Notes: a model not told the origin generated them from the letters alone. A stretch of DNA of 64,000 nucleotides from Pseudomonadota bacterium (GCA_016702545.1 JADJDT010000005.1:310001-374000); one strand, 5' to 3'; numbered from the stretch's first letter, positions 40,061-49,382 are shown. Translations and numbers: made by a program.

Positions 40061-41635
40061 CTACTCGAGGCCGCGCAGCGGTCGGCGCAGCCAGCGCGCA
40101 CCGACGAGCAGCAGGGCGCCGACGGCGAGGGCCAGGTAGCCGAGGCGGGTGAAGACCATCGCGTATTGCTGCAACGCCGCGGCGGCGGCCGGCGCTGCGC
40201 CGGCGGCGGTGTTCGGCAGGGCCGTCATGCTGGCGATCAGCCCGCCGAAGTGGTGCGAGTACGAGCTGGCGAGAAACCACGCGCCCATCACCGTGCTGGC
40301 GAGCCTCGGTGGGGCGAGGCGCGTCATCGCCGAGAGGCCGATCGGCGAGAGGCAGAGCTCGCCCATCGTGTGCAGCAGGTAGAGCGCCAGCAGCCAGTGT
40401 AGTGGCACGCGGGCCTGCGCGTCGGCCCAGGCGGTGCCGGCCACCAGCACCAGGTAGCCGAGGCCGAGCTGTAGCAGGGCCAGGCCAAACTTGTTGGGCG
40501 TCGAGGGGTCGGCCGCGCGTCGTTTGAGCGCGGTCCAGAGCGCGGCGACGGGCAGCGCCAACACGATCAGGAAGAGCGGGTTGGCCGCCTGCAGCACCGA
40601 GGCCGGCAGCTCCTTGAGCCGCGCGCCCGGCGCCAGCGTGGACAGCAGCGCGCCGAGCGGGCCGTGGGCCAGCGAGCGGTCGACGTGGCGCTCGGCGAAG
40701 AGCGTGAGCGAGCTCCCCGCTTGCTCGAAGAGCGCCCAGAACACGGTCGAGCAGGCCATCAGCACCAGCGCCAGCAGCAGCCGCCCGCGGGTCGTGACGT
40801 CGGCCCGCAGCGCGGCCCAGATCAACCCGCCGTAGACCGCAGCGCCGGCGCCGTAGAGCAGCCAGCCCAGGAGCTGGGGCCGTTGCAGGGCCAGCGCCAA
40901 GAGCGGCACGGCGGCCAAGCTGCCGAGCAGGGTGAGCTGCAGCGCGTCGAGCCCGAGCCAGCGCCGGGCCGTCAGCGCCTCGAGGCTGGGGGGTTCGCCG
41001 TGGCCCTCGAGCGCGGCGCGGCCGCGGCCGAACCACAGCAGGGCGATCAGCATCCCGACCCCTGCCAGGCCGAAGCCCCAATGCCAGTCGACGCGCTCGC
41101 CCAGGCTGCCGCAGACCAGCGGCGCGAGGAAGGCCCCGGTGTTGATGCCCATGTAGAAGATCGTGAAGCCCGCATCGCGGCGCGGATCGCCCGGCGCGTA
41201 GAGCCGACCGACCAGGCTCGAGATGTTGGGCTTGAAGAAGCCGTTGCCGAGGCACAGCAGCGCCAGCGCGGCGTAGAGCGCCAGCTCGTGGCGGATCGCC
41301 ATCACGAAGTGGCCGAGCGCCATCAAGACCGCGCCGAGCAGCACGGCCACGCGATAGCCGAGCAGCCGGTCGGCCAGCACGCCGCCGGCCAGCGGACAGG
41401 CGTAGACCAGCGCGCCGTAGGCGCCATAGACGCCGTAGGCGCGGCGGTCGGAGTAGCGCAGCACCCGCGTCATGTAGAGCGTCAAGAGCGAGCGCATGCC
41501 GTAGAAGCTGAAGCGCTCCCAAAGCTCGGTGACGAAGAGGACGGCCAGCCCCCGCGGATGGTGCGCGCGTCCCGGAGCCCGGCCGCCGACGACGATCGGG
41601 GGCGGTGGGGTCGGCTTGGCGTCGGGCTCGGACAT
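40061..41635 (-). CDS. POT/PTR-family proton-coupled peptide transporter
   Basis: A 524-residue membrane protein of the major facilitator superfamily with about 12-14 hydrophobic segments. The proton-coupling motif ExxER is in ELWERFSFYGMRSLLTLYMT (about residue 38). LGNGFFKPNISSLVG and GFTIFYMGINTGAFLAPLVC are the family's second and third signatures. It imports di- and tripeptides with protons. A short Pro/Gly-rich N-terminus precedes the first helix. It is followed on the same strand by the acyl-CoA ligase gene. Confidence 0.9.
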   Translation of the reverse strand: MSEPDAKPTPPPPIVVGGRAPGRAHHPRGLAVLFVTELWERFSFYGMRSLLTLYMTRVLRYSDRRAYGVYGAYGALVYACPLAGGVLADRLLGYRVAVLLGAVLMALGHFVMAIRHELALYAALALLCLGNGFFKPNISSLVGRLYAPGDPRRDAGFTIFYMGINTGAFLAPLVCGSLGERVDWHWGFGLAGVGMLIALLWFGRGRAALEGHGEPPSLEALTARRWLGLDALQLTLLGSLAAVPLLALALQRPQLLGWLLYGAGAAVYGGLIWAALRADVTTRGRLLLALVLMACSTVFWALFEQAGSSLTLFAERHVDRSLAHGPLGALLSTLAPGARLKELPASVLQAANPLFLIVLALPVAALWTALKRRAADPSTPNKFGLALLQLGLGYLVLVAGTAWADAQARVPLHWLLALYLLHTMGELCLSPIGLSAMTRLAPPRLASTVMGAWFLASSYSHHFGGLIASMTALPNTAAGAAPAAAAALQQYAMVFTRLGYLALAVGALLLVGARWLRRPLRGLE

Positions 41636-41734
41636 CGGCGCTCCGGGCGAGGGCCGCGCAGTGTAACTCAGACGGGGTCGTGGAGGGCCGTGTTATCGTC
41701 GGCGCGCCAGCGGTCGCGGGGAGTGCGCAGAGCG

Positions 41735-42256
41735 ATGCCAGCACGCAGTCATGGGACGGGGCAGTTCCGCGCGGAGGACTTCGCCCGCCTGGGGCAGGGC
41801 GTCGTCTTCGAGCCCGGGGTGCTGGTCTTCCATCCCGAGCAGATCGAGATCGGCGACGACGTCTACATCGGCCACCAGACCATCCTCAAGGGCTACTACC
41901 GCGGGCGCCTGGTGATCGGCGCGGGGACCTGGATCGGGCAGCAGTGCTTTCTGCACGCCGGCGGCGACCTCACGATTGGTCGCGACGTCGGCATCGGTCC
42001 CTGCGTCAGGGTCGTCACCTCGACGCATCGGCTCGACGCGCCCGAGCTGCCGATTCTGCGCGCGCCGCTTGACTTCGCGCCGGTGGTCATCGAAGACGGT
42101 GCGGATCTCGGGGTCGGCGCGATCCTGTTACCCGGTGTGACGATTGGTCGCGGGGCGCAGGTGGGGGCCGGCGCCGTCGTCACGCGCGACGTGCCGCCGC
42201 TGGCGATCGTCGCCGGCAATCCGGCGCGCGTGTTGCGCCGGCGCGGCGAGCGCTGA
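41735..42256 (+). CDS. hexapeptide-repeat O-acyltransferase
   Basis: A 173-residue left-handed beta-helix protein of the maltose/galactoside acetyltransferase group. Repeats include IEIGDDVYIGHQTILKGYY, LVIGAGTWIGQQCFLHAGGD and VIEDGADLGVGAILLPGVTI. It ends in the CoA-binding GAGAVVTRDVPPLAIVAGNP, which is diagnostic of this family. Likely acetylates a sugar or glycan. Divergent from the POT gene; followed 30 bases later by a tiny membrane protein gene. Confidence 0.85.
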   Translation: MPARSHGTGQFRAEDFARLGQGVVFEPGVLVFHPEQIEIGDDVYIGHQTILKGYYRGRLVIGAGTWIGQQCFLHAGGDLTIGRDVGIGPCVRVVTSTHRLDAPELPILRAPLDFAPVVIEDGADLGVGAILLPGVTIGRGAQVGAGAVVTRDVPPLAIVAGNPARVLRRRGER

Positions 42257-42286
42257 GCCCGCGAGCCCCTGAAGCCGAGGTGTCCG

Positions 42287-42463
42287 ATGCGTTGGCTGCA
42301 CGTGATCTATATCCCGCTCTGTCTGGTGATCGGCGCGGTCGTCGGCTGGACGCTCGCCGCGAGCCGACAGGAGGCCGAGCTGGCGCGGCTGCGCGAGCGG
42401 GTCGAGGCCGACGAGCGACGGCAGGCCGAGCGTCGCCTCGAACAGTCGCGAGGGGGCGCCTGA
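42287..42463 (+). CDS. 58-residue membrane-anchored coiled-coil protein
   Basis: ATG at 42287 with GAGG upstream. One hydrophobic helix (IYIPLCLVIGAVVGWTLAA, about residues 7-25) is followed by a charged helix (ELARLRERVEADERRQAERR) with a clear coiled-coil heptad character. The stop is TGA at 42461-42463. Codon use matches its neighbours. It follows the acyltransferase on the same strand. Function unknown; single-span proteins of this type often scaffold or stabilise partners. Confidence 0.6.
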   Translation: MRWLHVIYIPLCLVIGAVVGWTLAASRQEAELARLRERVEADERRQAERRLEQSRGGA

Positions 42464-42652
42464 CCGCAGTGGCGCCGGGGCAGCGGCGCAGCGGCTACTC
42501 GACGACCTCTACCGAGTTGTTGTAAGAAGGGCCTTCCCTGTTGCGCTCGCGTGGCCTGGGGGAGCCGACGTTCGTCGGCCGTCCCTCGTCCAATGGGTCG
42601 TTACACCGGGTTTCTGGTGGGCCAACGCGCGGCGGCGGGGTGGAGGAAGACG

Positions 42653-42895
42653 ATGACCATCGCCACCACCAAGAAGAACAACCGGTCCGAGAACACGGGC
42701 TCCGCGCTCGGTGCGGCGAGCGCGCCGGCCAAGGCCGCGGCCGGCCCGGCCCGCGGTGGCCTGCGGCGCACCCCCACGCAGGAAGAGATCGCGACGCGGG
42801 CCTACGAGCTCTACGTCCAGCGCGGCTGTGCCGATGGCCACGCCGAGGAGGACTGGGCCCAGGCGCAGCGCGACCTCTCGGGCGACAAGAACTAG
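42653..42895 (+). CDS. DUF2934 small protein
   Basis: An 80-residue cytosolic protein; GGAGGA lies just before ATG 42653. After a basic, Ala-rich N-terminus the C-terminal half matches DUF2934: EEIATRAYELYVQRGCADGH then EEDWAQAQRDL. The domain is a short helix pair found in many Proteobacteria and has no known role; the RG-H-x-x-x-DW core is conserved here. Confidence 0.8.
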   Translation: MTIATTKKNNRSENTGSALGAASAPAKAAAGPARGGLRRTPTQEEIATRAYELYVQRGCADGHAEEDWAQAQRDLSGDKN

Positions 42896-43092
42896 GCTGC
42901 AACGACCGCCCGGTGGCGGTCGACCCACCGCGGTGCCGCGCGCGGTGCCCAGCGCGAGGCCGCGCGGGCGTCGCGCCGCTATGACCTGCGGCTCGGTCTT
43001 TCCGAGCGGCACGGCTGCGCTTGCGCTGTAGCGGCCGCGAGCCGGTCGCGGGCGGCGGATGATCGGGCCCTCGACGATGAGGATGCGGCGCC

Positions 43093-44463
43093 ATGGACAA
43101 GCACCAATCAACGACACGGGTCAGCCTGGCGGCCGCGCTGCGTCATGTGCTGGCGCAGCTGGCGAAGCTGCTGGAGCACGAGGACCCGCAGCCCCTGTTG
43201 CAGGCGGACCAGCCCTTCGAGCTGGCCCTGCGCGGCTGGCGCAGGGCGGTAGAGGCGCAAACGGGCACTGCCACGGTCCAGCGCACGCGCGAGCTGGAGC
43301 ACGCCAAGCTGGAGCTGATGGGGCGCGTGGCGCAGAAGCAGAAGGAGCGCGACGACCTCCAGGAGCGCAACAAGGAGCTGCTCGACCAGCTCGTCAAACA
43401 GAAGAAGCACGAGGAGACGATCAAGCAGCGCCTGCTCGAGGCGCAGTTCTCTGGGGGCGGTCTGAAGGCCGAGGCCAAGCAGCTCGACCTGGAGATCCGC
43501 GAGCTCCGGCGGCGGGTGCGAGAGCTCGAGGGCGGCCCGCCCTTGACGCCGGCCGAGGCCGCACCCACGTCGAAGTCGGCGCCGGTGGCGGCTGAACCGG
43601 AGGCGACGGACACGGACAGCGCGCCGATGGCGACCCAAGGCGCGATCAGCGATCCGGGCGCGGTGGCGGCGACCCCGCCGCCCGTAGCGATCGCGCTCTC
43701 GGAGCGCCGCGCCGCCGCGGAGCAGGCCTTCCGTGATCTCTGGAAGCCGAAGGCCACCGAGGTCCCGTCCGAGGCGCCGGCAGCGCCCGCAGCGCCGCTG
43801 CCCAAGGTGGAGGTTGCCGGGGTGGCGGCCAAAGCCGCTGGGGCGATCGAGGCACCGCGCGCGGTCGCGTCGACCTCGGGACGCCGGGCGTCGGCGCCTG
43901 CCCTGGGCGATGGGATCGAGACGCCTCGGGTCGCGTCGCCGATGGTCCAGCCCCAACCCGTCCAGCCCCAACCCGGAGTGCAACCCCGGGCCAAGCCCAG
44001 AGGCTCCGCGGGGGCGCAACCGGTGTCTGCGTTGCCCGCCGCGCGTGCTGCGCAGAAAGCCCCAGCGAGCCGGCCGCGAACTTCGCCGACGCCCAAGCCG
44101 CTGCCCAGGGGCAGGGTGGCGCTGAAGCCCGAGGCGGCCAAGGCCTTGGCCGCGGGCCCCCAGCGCGCCCAGCTCGCGGCCAAGCCCGTCGCGGCCAAGC
44201 CCGCGGCCAAGCCGGTGGCCAAGCCCGTCGCGGCCAAGCCGGCCGCCAAGAAGCCCCTGGCCAAGCCGGCCGCCAAGAAGCCCCTGGCCAAGCCGGCGGT
44301 GGGCAAGCCCCTGGCCAAGCCCGTGGCCAAGCCCGTGGGCAAGCCCCTGGCCAAGCCCCTGGGCAAGCCGGTGGTGGCGCCGCGCACCGGGGCCCAGGCC
44401 TCGGCGGCGGAGCGGTCGAAGCAGAAGACCAAGGGCGGGCGCGGCGTGCGCTCGCCGCGGTAG
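43093..44463 (+). CDS. coiled-coil protein with histone H1-like Ala/Lys/Pro tail
   Basis: A 456-residue protein without signal peptide. Residues 65-145 form a strong coiled coil (RTRELEHAKLELMGRVAQKQ, LLDQLVKQKKHEETIKQRLL). Residues 150-330 are disordered and Pro/Ala-rich. The last 110 residues are made of repeats such as AAKPVAKPVAAKPAAKKPLA, the composition of histone H1-like DNA-binding tails. A basic tail like this binds DNA or RNA non-specifically, so a chromosome-organising or nucleoprotein role is plausible. It stands upstream of rpmB on the same strand. Confidence 0.75.
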   Translation: MDKHQSTTRVSLAAALRHVLAQLAKLLEHEDPQPLLQADQPFELALRGWRRAVEAQTGTATVQRTRELEHAKLELMGRVAQKQKERDDLQERNKELLDQLVKQKKHEETIKQRLLEAQFSGGGLKAEAKQLDLEIRELRRRVRELEGGPPLTPAEAAPTSKSAPVAAEPEATDTDSAPMATQGAISDPGAVAATPPPVAIALSERRAAAEQAFRDLWKPKATEVPSEAPAAPAAPLPKVEVAGVAAKAAGAIEAPRAVASTSGRRASAPALGDGIETPRVASPMVQPQPVQPQPGVQPRAKPRGSAGAQPVSALPAARAAQKAPASRPRTSPTPKPLPRGRVALKPEAAKALAAGPQRAQLAAKPVAAKPAAKPVAKPVAAKPAAKKPLAKPAAKKPLAKPAVGKPLAKPVAKPVGKPLAKPLGKPVVAPRTGAQASAAERSKQKTKGGRGVRSPR

Positions 44464-44558
44464 CAGGAGAGGCTGCGCGCGGAGCTTCGTTGACAGGTCG
44501 GAGCCGATGATCTACACCACGCCCCCGGTTACCGAACCGAATCATGGAAGGTGCTCTC

Positions 44559-44798
44559 ATGGCCTGGCGCTGTAGTTTGACGGGGGCACGTCCCAACGTC
44601 GCCAACACTGTCTCGCACTCCAATATCAAGACCAAGTCGGTGCAGCTGCCGAACCTGCGCCACAAGCGGTTGTGGCTCGAGTCCCAGCAGCGCTTCGTGC
44701 GCGTGCGCCTCTCAGCGCGTGCGCTGCGTACCGTGACGCGCCAGGGCCTCGACCGCTTCATGGCCGAGCAGGGGCTGCGTCTCCGGGACGTGACCTGA
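44559..44798 (+). CDS. rpmB: 50S ribosomal protein bL28
   Basis: A 79-residue protein; ATG 44559 follows GGAAGGTG. The sequence matches bL28 of the E. coli type throughout: CSLTGARPNVANTVSHSNIK, TKSVQLPNLRHKRLWLESQQ, RFVRVRLSARALRTVTRQG, LDRFMAEQG. It is a core component of the large subunit. No rpmG (bL33) neighbour is present. A 7-bp hairpin follows 15 bases after the stop. Confidence 0.92.
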   Translation: MAWRCSLTGARPNVANTVSHSNIKTKSVQLPNLRHKRLWLESQQRFVRVRLSARALRTVTRQGLDRFMAEQGLRLRDVT

Positions 44799-44813
44799 GC
44801 TGGACAAGCTGGG

Positions 44814-44832
44814 GCGCCGCTTCATGCGGCGC
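44814..44832 (+). terminator. hairpin after rpmB
   Basis: GCGCCGC (44814-44820), loop TTCAT, GCGGCGC (44826-44832). Perfect 7-bp stem shortly after the rpmB stop and before the convergent release-factor-like gene. There is no T-run. Confidence 0.5.
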
Positions 44833-44862
44833 TCGGCGTGCAGCGTATCGCTAGCGCATCGC

Positions 44863-45393
44863 TCAGCGTGGGCGCAGGCGGCGCAGGTTGCGCGCCGACC
44901 GCAGCTCGTTGACCTTCTGTCCCAATGCCGGATCGCTCAGCAGGCGGTGCGCGAGGGCCGCGCTGCCGACGCCCACGTGCGCGGCGACGGCGCTGACCGA
45001 GCAATCACACGCCACGAAGAGGTCGAGCAAGGCCGCCACGGCGCCCGGGAAGCTCGCGCTGCGGGGTCCGGGCGGGCTCGCGGCGGCGAGCCACTGCGAT
45101 AACGCGGCCGGTGGGTGGTAGTCCTCGATCGCCACCGGTGTGCGCCATTCGAGCGCCAGGCGCAAGCGCAGCGCCCGCAGCGCCGAGCGCCGGTTCTCGT
45201 GCTGTGAGCGCGTGCGCGTCGCCTGGGCCGCCAGCCCGGTCGGGCGATGGTGCAGGCGCACCGCGCTGCTGGTCTTGTTGCGCTTCTGCCCGCCGGGTCC
45301 CGAGCCACGATAGGTGTGCACCTCGCACTGCGCGAGCAGGGCCGCATCGCTCAACGCCAGGAAGGCCGCAGTGGTTGCCGGGGGCTGGCCCAT
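44863..45393 (-). CDS. peptide chain release factor-like GGQ protein
   Basis: A 176-residue protein. ATG 45393 is chosen as the nearest start to the domain; ribosome site is weak. Residues 28-55 hold the catalytic RF-1 domain: YRGSGPGGQKRNKTSSAVRL with GGQ at about 34-36, then HRPTGLAAQATRTRSQHENR. It has no stop-codon-recognition domain. The C-terminal part (LFVACDCSVSAVAAHVGVG) is a helix-turn-helix-like bundle. Such proteins (ArfB/PrfH-like) release peptides from stalled or damaged ribosomes. It converges with rpmB. Confidence 0.8.
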   Translation of the reverse strand: MGQPPATTAAFLALSDAALLAQCEVHTYRGSGPGGQKRNKTSSAVRLHHRPTGLAAQATRTRSQHENRRSALRALRLRLALEWRTPVAIEDYHPPAALSQWLAAASPPGPRSASFPGAVAALLDLFVACDCSVSAVAAHVGVGSAALAHRLLSDPALGQKVNELRSARNLRRLRPR

Positions 45394-45506
45394 CGTCGGA
45401 ACATCGCCGATGCGCGGGTCGGCTCGCAAGCGGCGCTGGGGCAGGCTGGCGAGCTGCCCGCGCCGGTTGACCGCTTCACCGCCCCTCCGGCATGGTTCGG
45501 GCTGCG

Positions 45507-48500
45507 ATGATGCGACTGCTGCTCGGTGCCGTGCGCCTGCTGGTGGTGCTGCTGCTAGCGCTCGGCGCCGCGGTGGCCTGCTGGTTGCGCTTCGCGCCCG
45601 ATGAGCTGCTACGGCGCGCCCTGGTGGTGGCGGCGCGTGGCGCGCTGGAGCTGCCGGCCTTCGACCTCGAAGGGCTCGAGCTGCGGTTGGGTCTCCGCGG
45701 TTCGATCATCCTGCGCGGCCTGGTCGTCGGCCCGCCGCGCGGCTTCACGCTGCCGGCCCTGACCCTCGACCGGCTGACCCTGCGCTACGACCTGCGCCAG
45801 CTGCCACAGGGCGTGGTCACGGTCAGTCGCTTCGAGCTCGAACGCCCGATCGTGCGACTGGAGCAGCGAGGCCAGCGCCTGAGCTGGCTCGCTCTGGCGG
45901 GTGGGACGGGGCGCGTGCCGCCTGCCGACGCCGCAGAGCCCGCGCCCGCGGCCGGGTCGACGCCCCCCGCGACGCTCGACCTCCGCCTGCAGCAGGCCCT
46001 CGTGCGCGGGCTCGCGCTCTACTTCGACGACGGCTCCCGCCGGGTCGTGGTCGATGGGCTCGACCTCCGCGCGCGCGCCCGGCTCGTGCGCGGTCAGGGT
46101 CAGGCACGGGTGGTGGTGGCCTTGGCTCCGCCGCCGACCCAATCGAGCAGCGTGTCGAGCAGCATGTCGAGCAGCGTGTCCAGCAGCGTGGCCCTGGCCC
46201 AGCGCGCGCCGGTCGCCCTGCGGGCGACGCTCGACACGCGGCTGCGCGCGGTGCTCGACCTCGAGGCGCTGGCGCCGTTGCGGGCGGCGCTGACGGCCAG
46301 TCTCGACCTGCGTACGCGCACGCTCGTCGCTCCCTGGGCCCTGCCGCCGACGGCCGTGGCGCTGCGCTGCGACGCGGAAGTGGACCAGGCGAGCGGCCGG
46401 GCGCTGCTGCGCCGGCTGACGCTGGCGCTGAACGGCCAGCGCCTGCTGCGCTTGCAGGGGCGGGTCGAGGGCCTCGGAGGCCGGCCCCTGCTGACGGCCG
46501 AGCTCTCGCGGCTGTTCTTGCCCCTGGCGGCGCTGCTGCCCTACGCGCGGCTGGTGCAACCCGCGCTGCGCGCGACCGGCACGGTGGCCGCCGAGCGCGT
46601 GCGGGCCGAGGTCGCCTTGCCGGCCCAGGGGCAGCCACAGCTCAAGACGCTGCGGGGGGCGATCTCCCTGCATGCCGTGAGCGCCGCGCTGCCGGCAGCC
46701 GGTATGGCCGTCAGTGGGCTCGAGGGCGGGCTGTCCTTCGACCTCGTGCCGGGGCGTGCGGCGGCGGGGCAGCGGCTCGCGCCAACGGCGCCGGCGCGGC
46801 CGGACGGCACGGCCGCGCTGCGGCTCGCCTGGCGTGAGCTGCACGCGGGGCCGACGGTGGTGGGCGATCTCGCGCTGGCGGCCCGCGCCGGCTTCAGTCT
46901 GCGCGAGCTGCGGCCGACGGTCTTCGACACTGCGCTCGAGCTGCGCCTCGGGTCGTTGCAGCAGCGGCACCCGCGCTGGGGCTGGCTGAGGACCAGCGCG
47001 CGGCTGAGTGCCCGCCTGGTGGGTGACGCCGAGCAGCGGCGCGCCGAGCTGTCGGCGCTGCGGCTCGAGCTCGGGCGGCAGCTGCGCGTCGGCCTGCGCG
47101 CCTCGACGCGGGATTGGGCCGCGGGCGCGGGCGAAGCCCGGCTCGAGCTCGAGCCCGTGTCGCTGGCCGGTGTGTGGCGCGAGCTGCCTGCCGCGTTGCG
47201 CCAGACGTTGCCTTTGAGCGAGCTCGGGGGCGAGGTCGCGCTGAGCGCCACGGTCCGTGGGCGCCTCCCCGCCGCCGGGACCTCACCGCTGCGGCTGCCG
47301 CTCGAGCTGATGGCGCGGCTCGATCTGCGCGACGTGCGGCTGGCGCAGCGCGCGCCGGTCAGCGAGGCGGCCCCCGCGAGTGAGGGCGCGCCGCTGCGGG
47401 TCGCCGGGCTGAGCGGCACGATCACGGCCCGCAGCGCCAACGAGCGGGCGACGCTGGAGGGTCGGCTGGCCCTGGCCTCCCTCGACCAGGCGGCGACCGG
47501 ACTGCGGCTGCGCGGGCTCGGGCTGCCCTTCAGCGTCACCGCGACGCCGCTGGCCGTCAGCGCCGACGCTCGGCTCACGCTCGGGCGCCTCGAGCAGCAG
47601 CAGCTCGCGGCGACGCTGAGCCAGCGTGACCTCGCGCTGCGCGCCCGCGCCAGCGCCACCCTGCCGCTGGAGCGGCTGCTGACGGGGCAGTTCGTGGCGC
47701 TCGATCGCGCCAGCGTGGCGCTGAGCCTCGAGGCCGCCCAGACCGCGGCGACGCAGCCGAGCTCGGACCTCCGGCTCGAGCGCCTCCGGGGCGAGGTCAC
47801 GGCCGATTACGACGCGCACCGCGCCGCAGAGCCGCTGCGCTGGCAGGCCGGGCTGGGCCTCGGCGCGCTGCGCGAGCGCGTGCAGGCGCTGCGGCTCGAC
47901 GAGCTGGCGTTGCGTTTGCGTGGAACCGCGGGCGGCTGGATCGCGCGCCTGCCGCTCTCGGTGGTCACCCCTGCCGAGCTCTGGGCCGGTGTGCAGGGCA
48001 CGCTCGCGCTCGGCCGCGTGGGACATCCCGCGTTGCTGCGTCCGCTCGGGGGGACGCGGCTCGAGCTGGCGGCGCGGCTGCATCCGCGGGGCGCGTTCGA
48101 GCTGGAGCGGTTGACGCTCGCCTTGCCCACGCTGGGCCTGAGTGCCGCGGCGTCGGCCACGCTGGAGCGGCCGTGGGAGTTCGTGGCGGCGGCCGGCGTG
48201 GGGCGTCGTGAGCTGCCGCTCTTCGAGCTGCACCTGCGCGGCGAGCTGAGCAGCCCGAGCGCGACCCAGGCCGCCGCCGCCCGCGTGCTGCACGAGGGCC
48301 TGCGCAGCGCGGGAGCGCTCGGCGTGCAGCTCCACCTGCGGGCGATCGACCGCGCGCGCTTGCAGCTCGACGGCCGGTTGAGCGCGCGCCGCTTCAGCCT
48401 GTGGGTGGACGGCGCGCCGCGCGCGCTGGCCGCGGCGGGCCCGCAGGGGGCGGGCTGGCTGCGCTCGCACCTGTACCTCGCCGGTCTCGACGCCGACGTG

Positions 48501-49382
48501 CCGATCGCGCAGCAGCTGGTCGTCGGCGCCGGCGAGGCCCTTCCCACGCTGGCGCTGCCGCCGCCGCGGCACTCGATCTTCGACCAGACCGCGGTCGGCG
48601 CGGCCTACCGCCTGGTGCGACCCTTCGTCGGTGGCCGGTCCAACCTCTCGTTCGACGGGCTGACCTTGCGCAGCGAGCTGCTCGCCGGGCCGCAGGAGCA
48701 CGCCCGCCGCCGCTCGCAGAGCGCGCTGCAGATCGGTCGGACGGTGCTCGACCTGGCGCTGCGCGACGGCACCCTGTGGCTCAATCACCTGGCGCTGCAG
48801 GCCCTCGGCGGGGACCTGGCCGGCGAGCTTCAGCTTCAGCTCCTGAGCCTGGCGCCGCTCAACCTGCGCCTGCGCGCCGACACGCGTCTGACCAACGTCG
48901 ATCTGGCGCGCCTCGATCCGCAGGCGGCAGCGCGGGGTCGGCAGACGCGGATCTCGGCGCTGGCGGCGCTCAAGTATGAGCTATCGAGCCAGGCCCTCTC
49001 CGGCCAGCTGCTGCTGGACGACCTCTCGCTGGATACCCTGGACAGCCTGCTCGCCTACCTCGACCCCCACGGCCTCGATCCCACCGTGCAGGCCAATCGC
49101 CGCCTGATCAACGCCTGGTATACGCGCTGGACGCGCCCCCAGGTCGAGCGCGTGGCGCTGTGGATCGCGCACAGCCAGCTCAACCTCGATATTCGCCTGG
49201 GTGCTGTTTGGCCGCTCGGCGCCGTGCTGCGTCGCGCGCTCCACGGCGTGCGCATTCGCCGCGTATCGCTGCGGCCCTTCCTGCCGGCGGGCGACGAGGT
49301 GCTGCCGCCTCAGAGCCCGTTGCCCGCGGCGCGGCCGGCCTGGGGTCACTGGGAGCCGCCGGCGAGCCTCTCTGTCGAGTAG
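45507..49382 (+). CDS. large AsmA/TamB-like envelope protein
   Basis: A 1291-residue protein with one N-terminal membrane anchor (LLLGAVRLLVVLLLALGAAV). The rest is a long series of beta-strand repeats (LELRLGLRGSIILRGLVVGP, LTLDRLTLRYDLRQLPQGVV) as in AsmA, YhdP and TamB. It ends in a region with SLDTLDSLLAYLDP. Proteins of this fold form a hydrophobic groove that carries lipids from inner to outer membrane or helps insert outer-membrane proteins. ATG 45507 or 45510 leads directly into the anchor. A Ser-rich tract at about residue 215-230 is encoded by 12-bp repeats. Exact subfamily is uncertain. Confidence 0.75.
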   Translation: MMRLLLGAVRLLVVLLLALGAAVACWLRFAPDELLRRALVVAARGALELPAFDLEGLELRLGLRGSIILRGLVVGPPRGFTLPALTLDRLTLRYDLRQLPQGVVTVSRFELERPIVRLEQRGQRLSWLALAGGTGRVPPADAAEPAPAAGSTPPATLDLRLQQALVRGLALYFDDGSRRVVVDGLDLRARARLVRGQGQARVVVALAPPPTQSSSVSSSMSSSVSSSVALAQRAPVALRATLDTRLRAVLDLEALAPLRAALTASLDLRTRTLVAPWALPPTAVALRCDAEVDQASGRALLRRLTLALNGQRLLRLQGRVEGLGGRPLLTAELSRLFLPLAALLPYARLVQPALRATGTVAAERVRAEVALPAQGQPQLKTLRGAISLHAVSAALPAAGMAVSGLEGGLSFDLVPGRAAAGQRLAPTAPARPDGTAALRLAWRELHAGPTVVGDLALAARAGFSLRELRPTVFDTALELRLGSLQQRHPRWGWLRTSARLSARLVGDAEQRRAELSALRLELGRQLRVGLRASTRDWAAGAGEARLELEPVSLAGVWRELPAALRQTLPLSELGGEVALSATVRGRLPAAGTSPLRLPLELMARLDLRDVRLAQRAPVSEAAPASEGAPLRVAGLSGTITARSANERATLEGRLALASLDQAATGLRLRGLGLPFSVTATPLAVSADARLTLGRLEQQQLAATLSQRDLALRARASATLPLERLLTGQFVALDRASVALSLEAAQTAATQPSSDLRLERLRGEVTADYDAHRAAEPLRWQAGLGLGALRERVQALRLDELALRLRGTAGGWIARLPLSVVTPAELWAGVQGTLALGRVGHPALLRPLGGTRLELAARLHPRGAFELERLTLALPTLGLSAAASATLERPWEFVAAAGVGRRELPLFELHLRGELSSPSATQAAAARVLHEGLRSAGALGVQLHLRAIDRARLQLDGRLSARRFSLWVDGAPRALAAAGPQGAGWLRSHLYLAGLDADVPIAQQLVVGAGEALPTLALPPPRHSIFDQTAVGAAYRLVRPFVGGRSNLSFDGLTLRSELLAGPQEHARRRSQSALQIGRTVLDLALRDGTLWLNHLALQALGGDLAGELQLQLLSLAPLNLRLRADTRLTNVDLARLDPQAAARGRQTRISALAALKYELSSQALSGQLLLDDLSLDTLDSLLAYLDPHGLDPTVQANRRLINAWYTRWTRPQVERVALWIAHSQLNLDIRLGAVWPLGAVLRRALHGVRIRRVSLRPFLPAGDEVLPPQSPLPAARPAWGHWEPPASLSVE
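46143..46190 (+). repeat. four 12-bp tandem repeats inside the AsmA-like gene
   Basis: Units TCGAGCAGCGTG, TCGAGCAGCATG, TCGAGCAGCGTG, TCCAGCAGCGTG. They encode SSSVSSSMSSSVSSSV, a flexible Ser-rich linker. Copy number may vary between strains by slippage. Confidence 0.85.

Noticed and set aside
40664..41734. long N-terminal extension of the acyltransferase
   Set aside because: It is antisense to the POT gene and lacks hexapeptide repeats; the ATG at 41735 fits the family length.
38280..41744. 1154-residue minus-strand open frame as a single protein
   Set aside because: Only the part from 40040 downstream is coding (acyl-CoA ligase). The rest is a shadow of the POT transporter, which is in another frame.
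42495..43100. minus-strand frame of 201 residues in the gap around the DUF2934 gene
   Set aside because: Overlaps the DUF2934 gene, which has a good ribosome site and a family match; the minus-strand product is Arg/Pro-rich.
46143..46190. repeat array considered as CRISPR
   Set aside because: 12-bp units without spacers, inside an intact coding frame.
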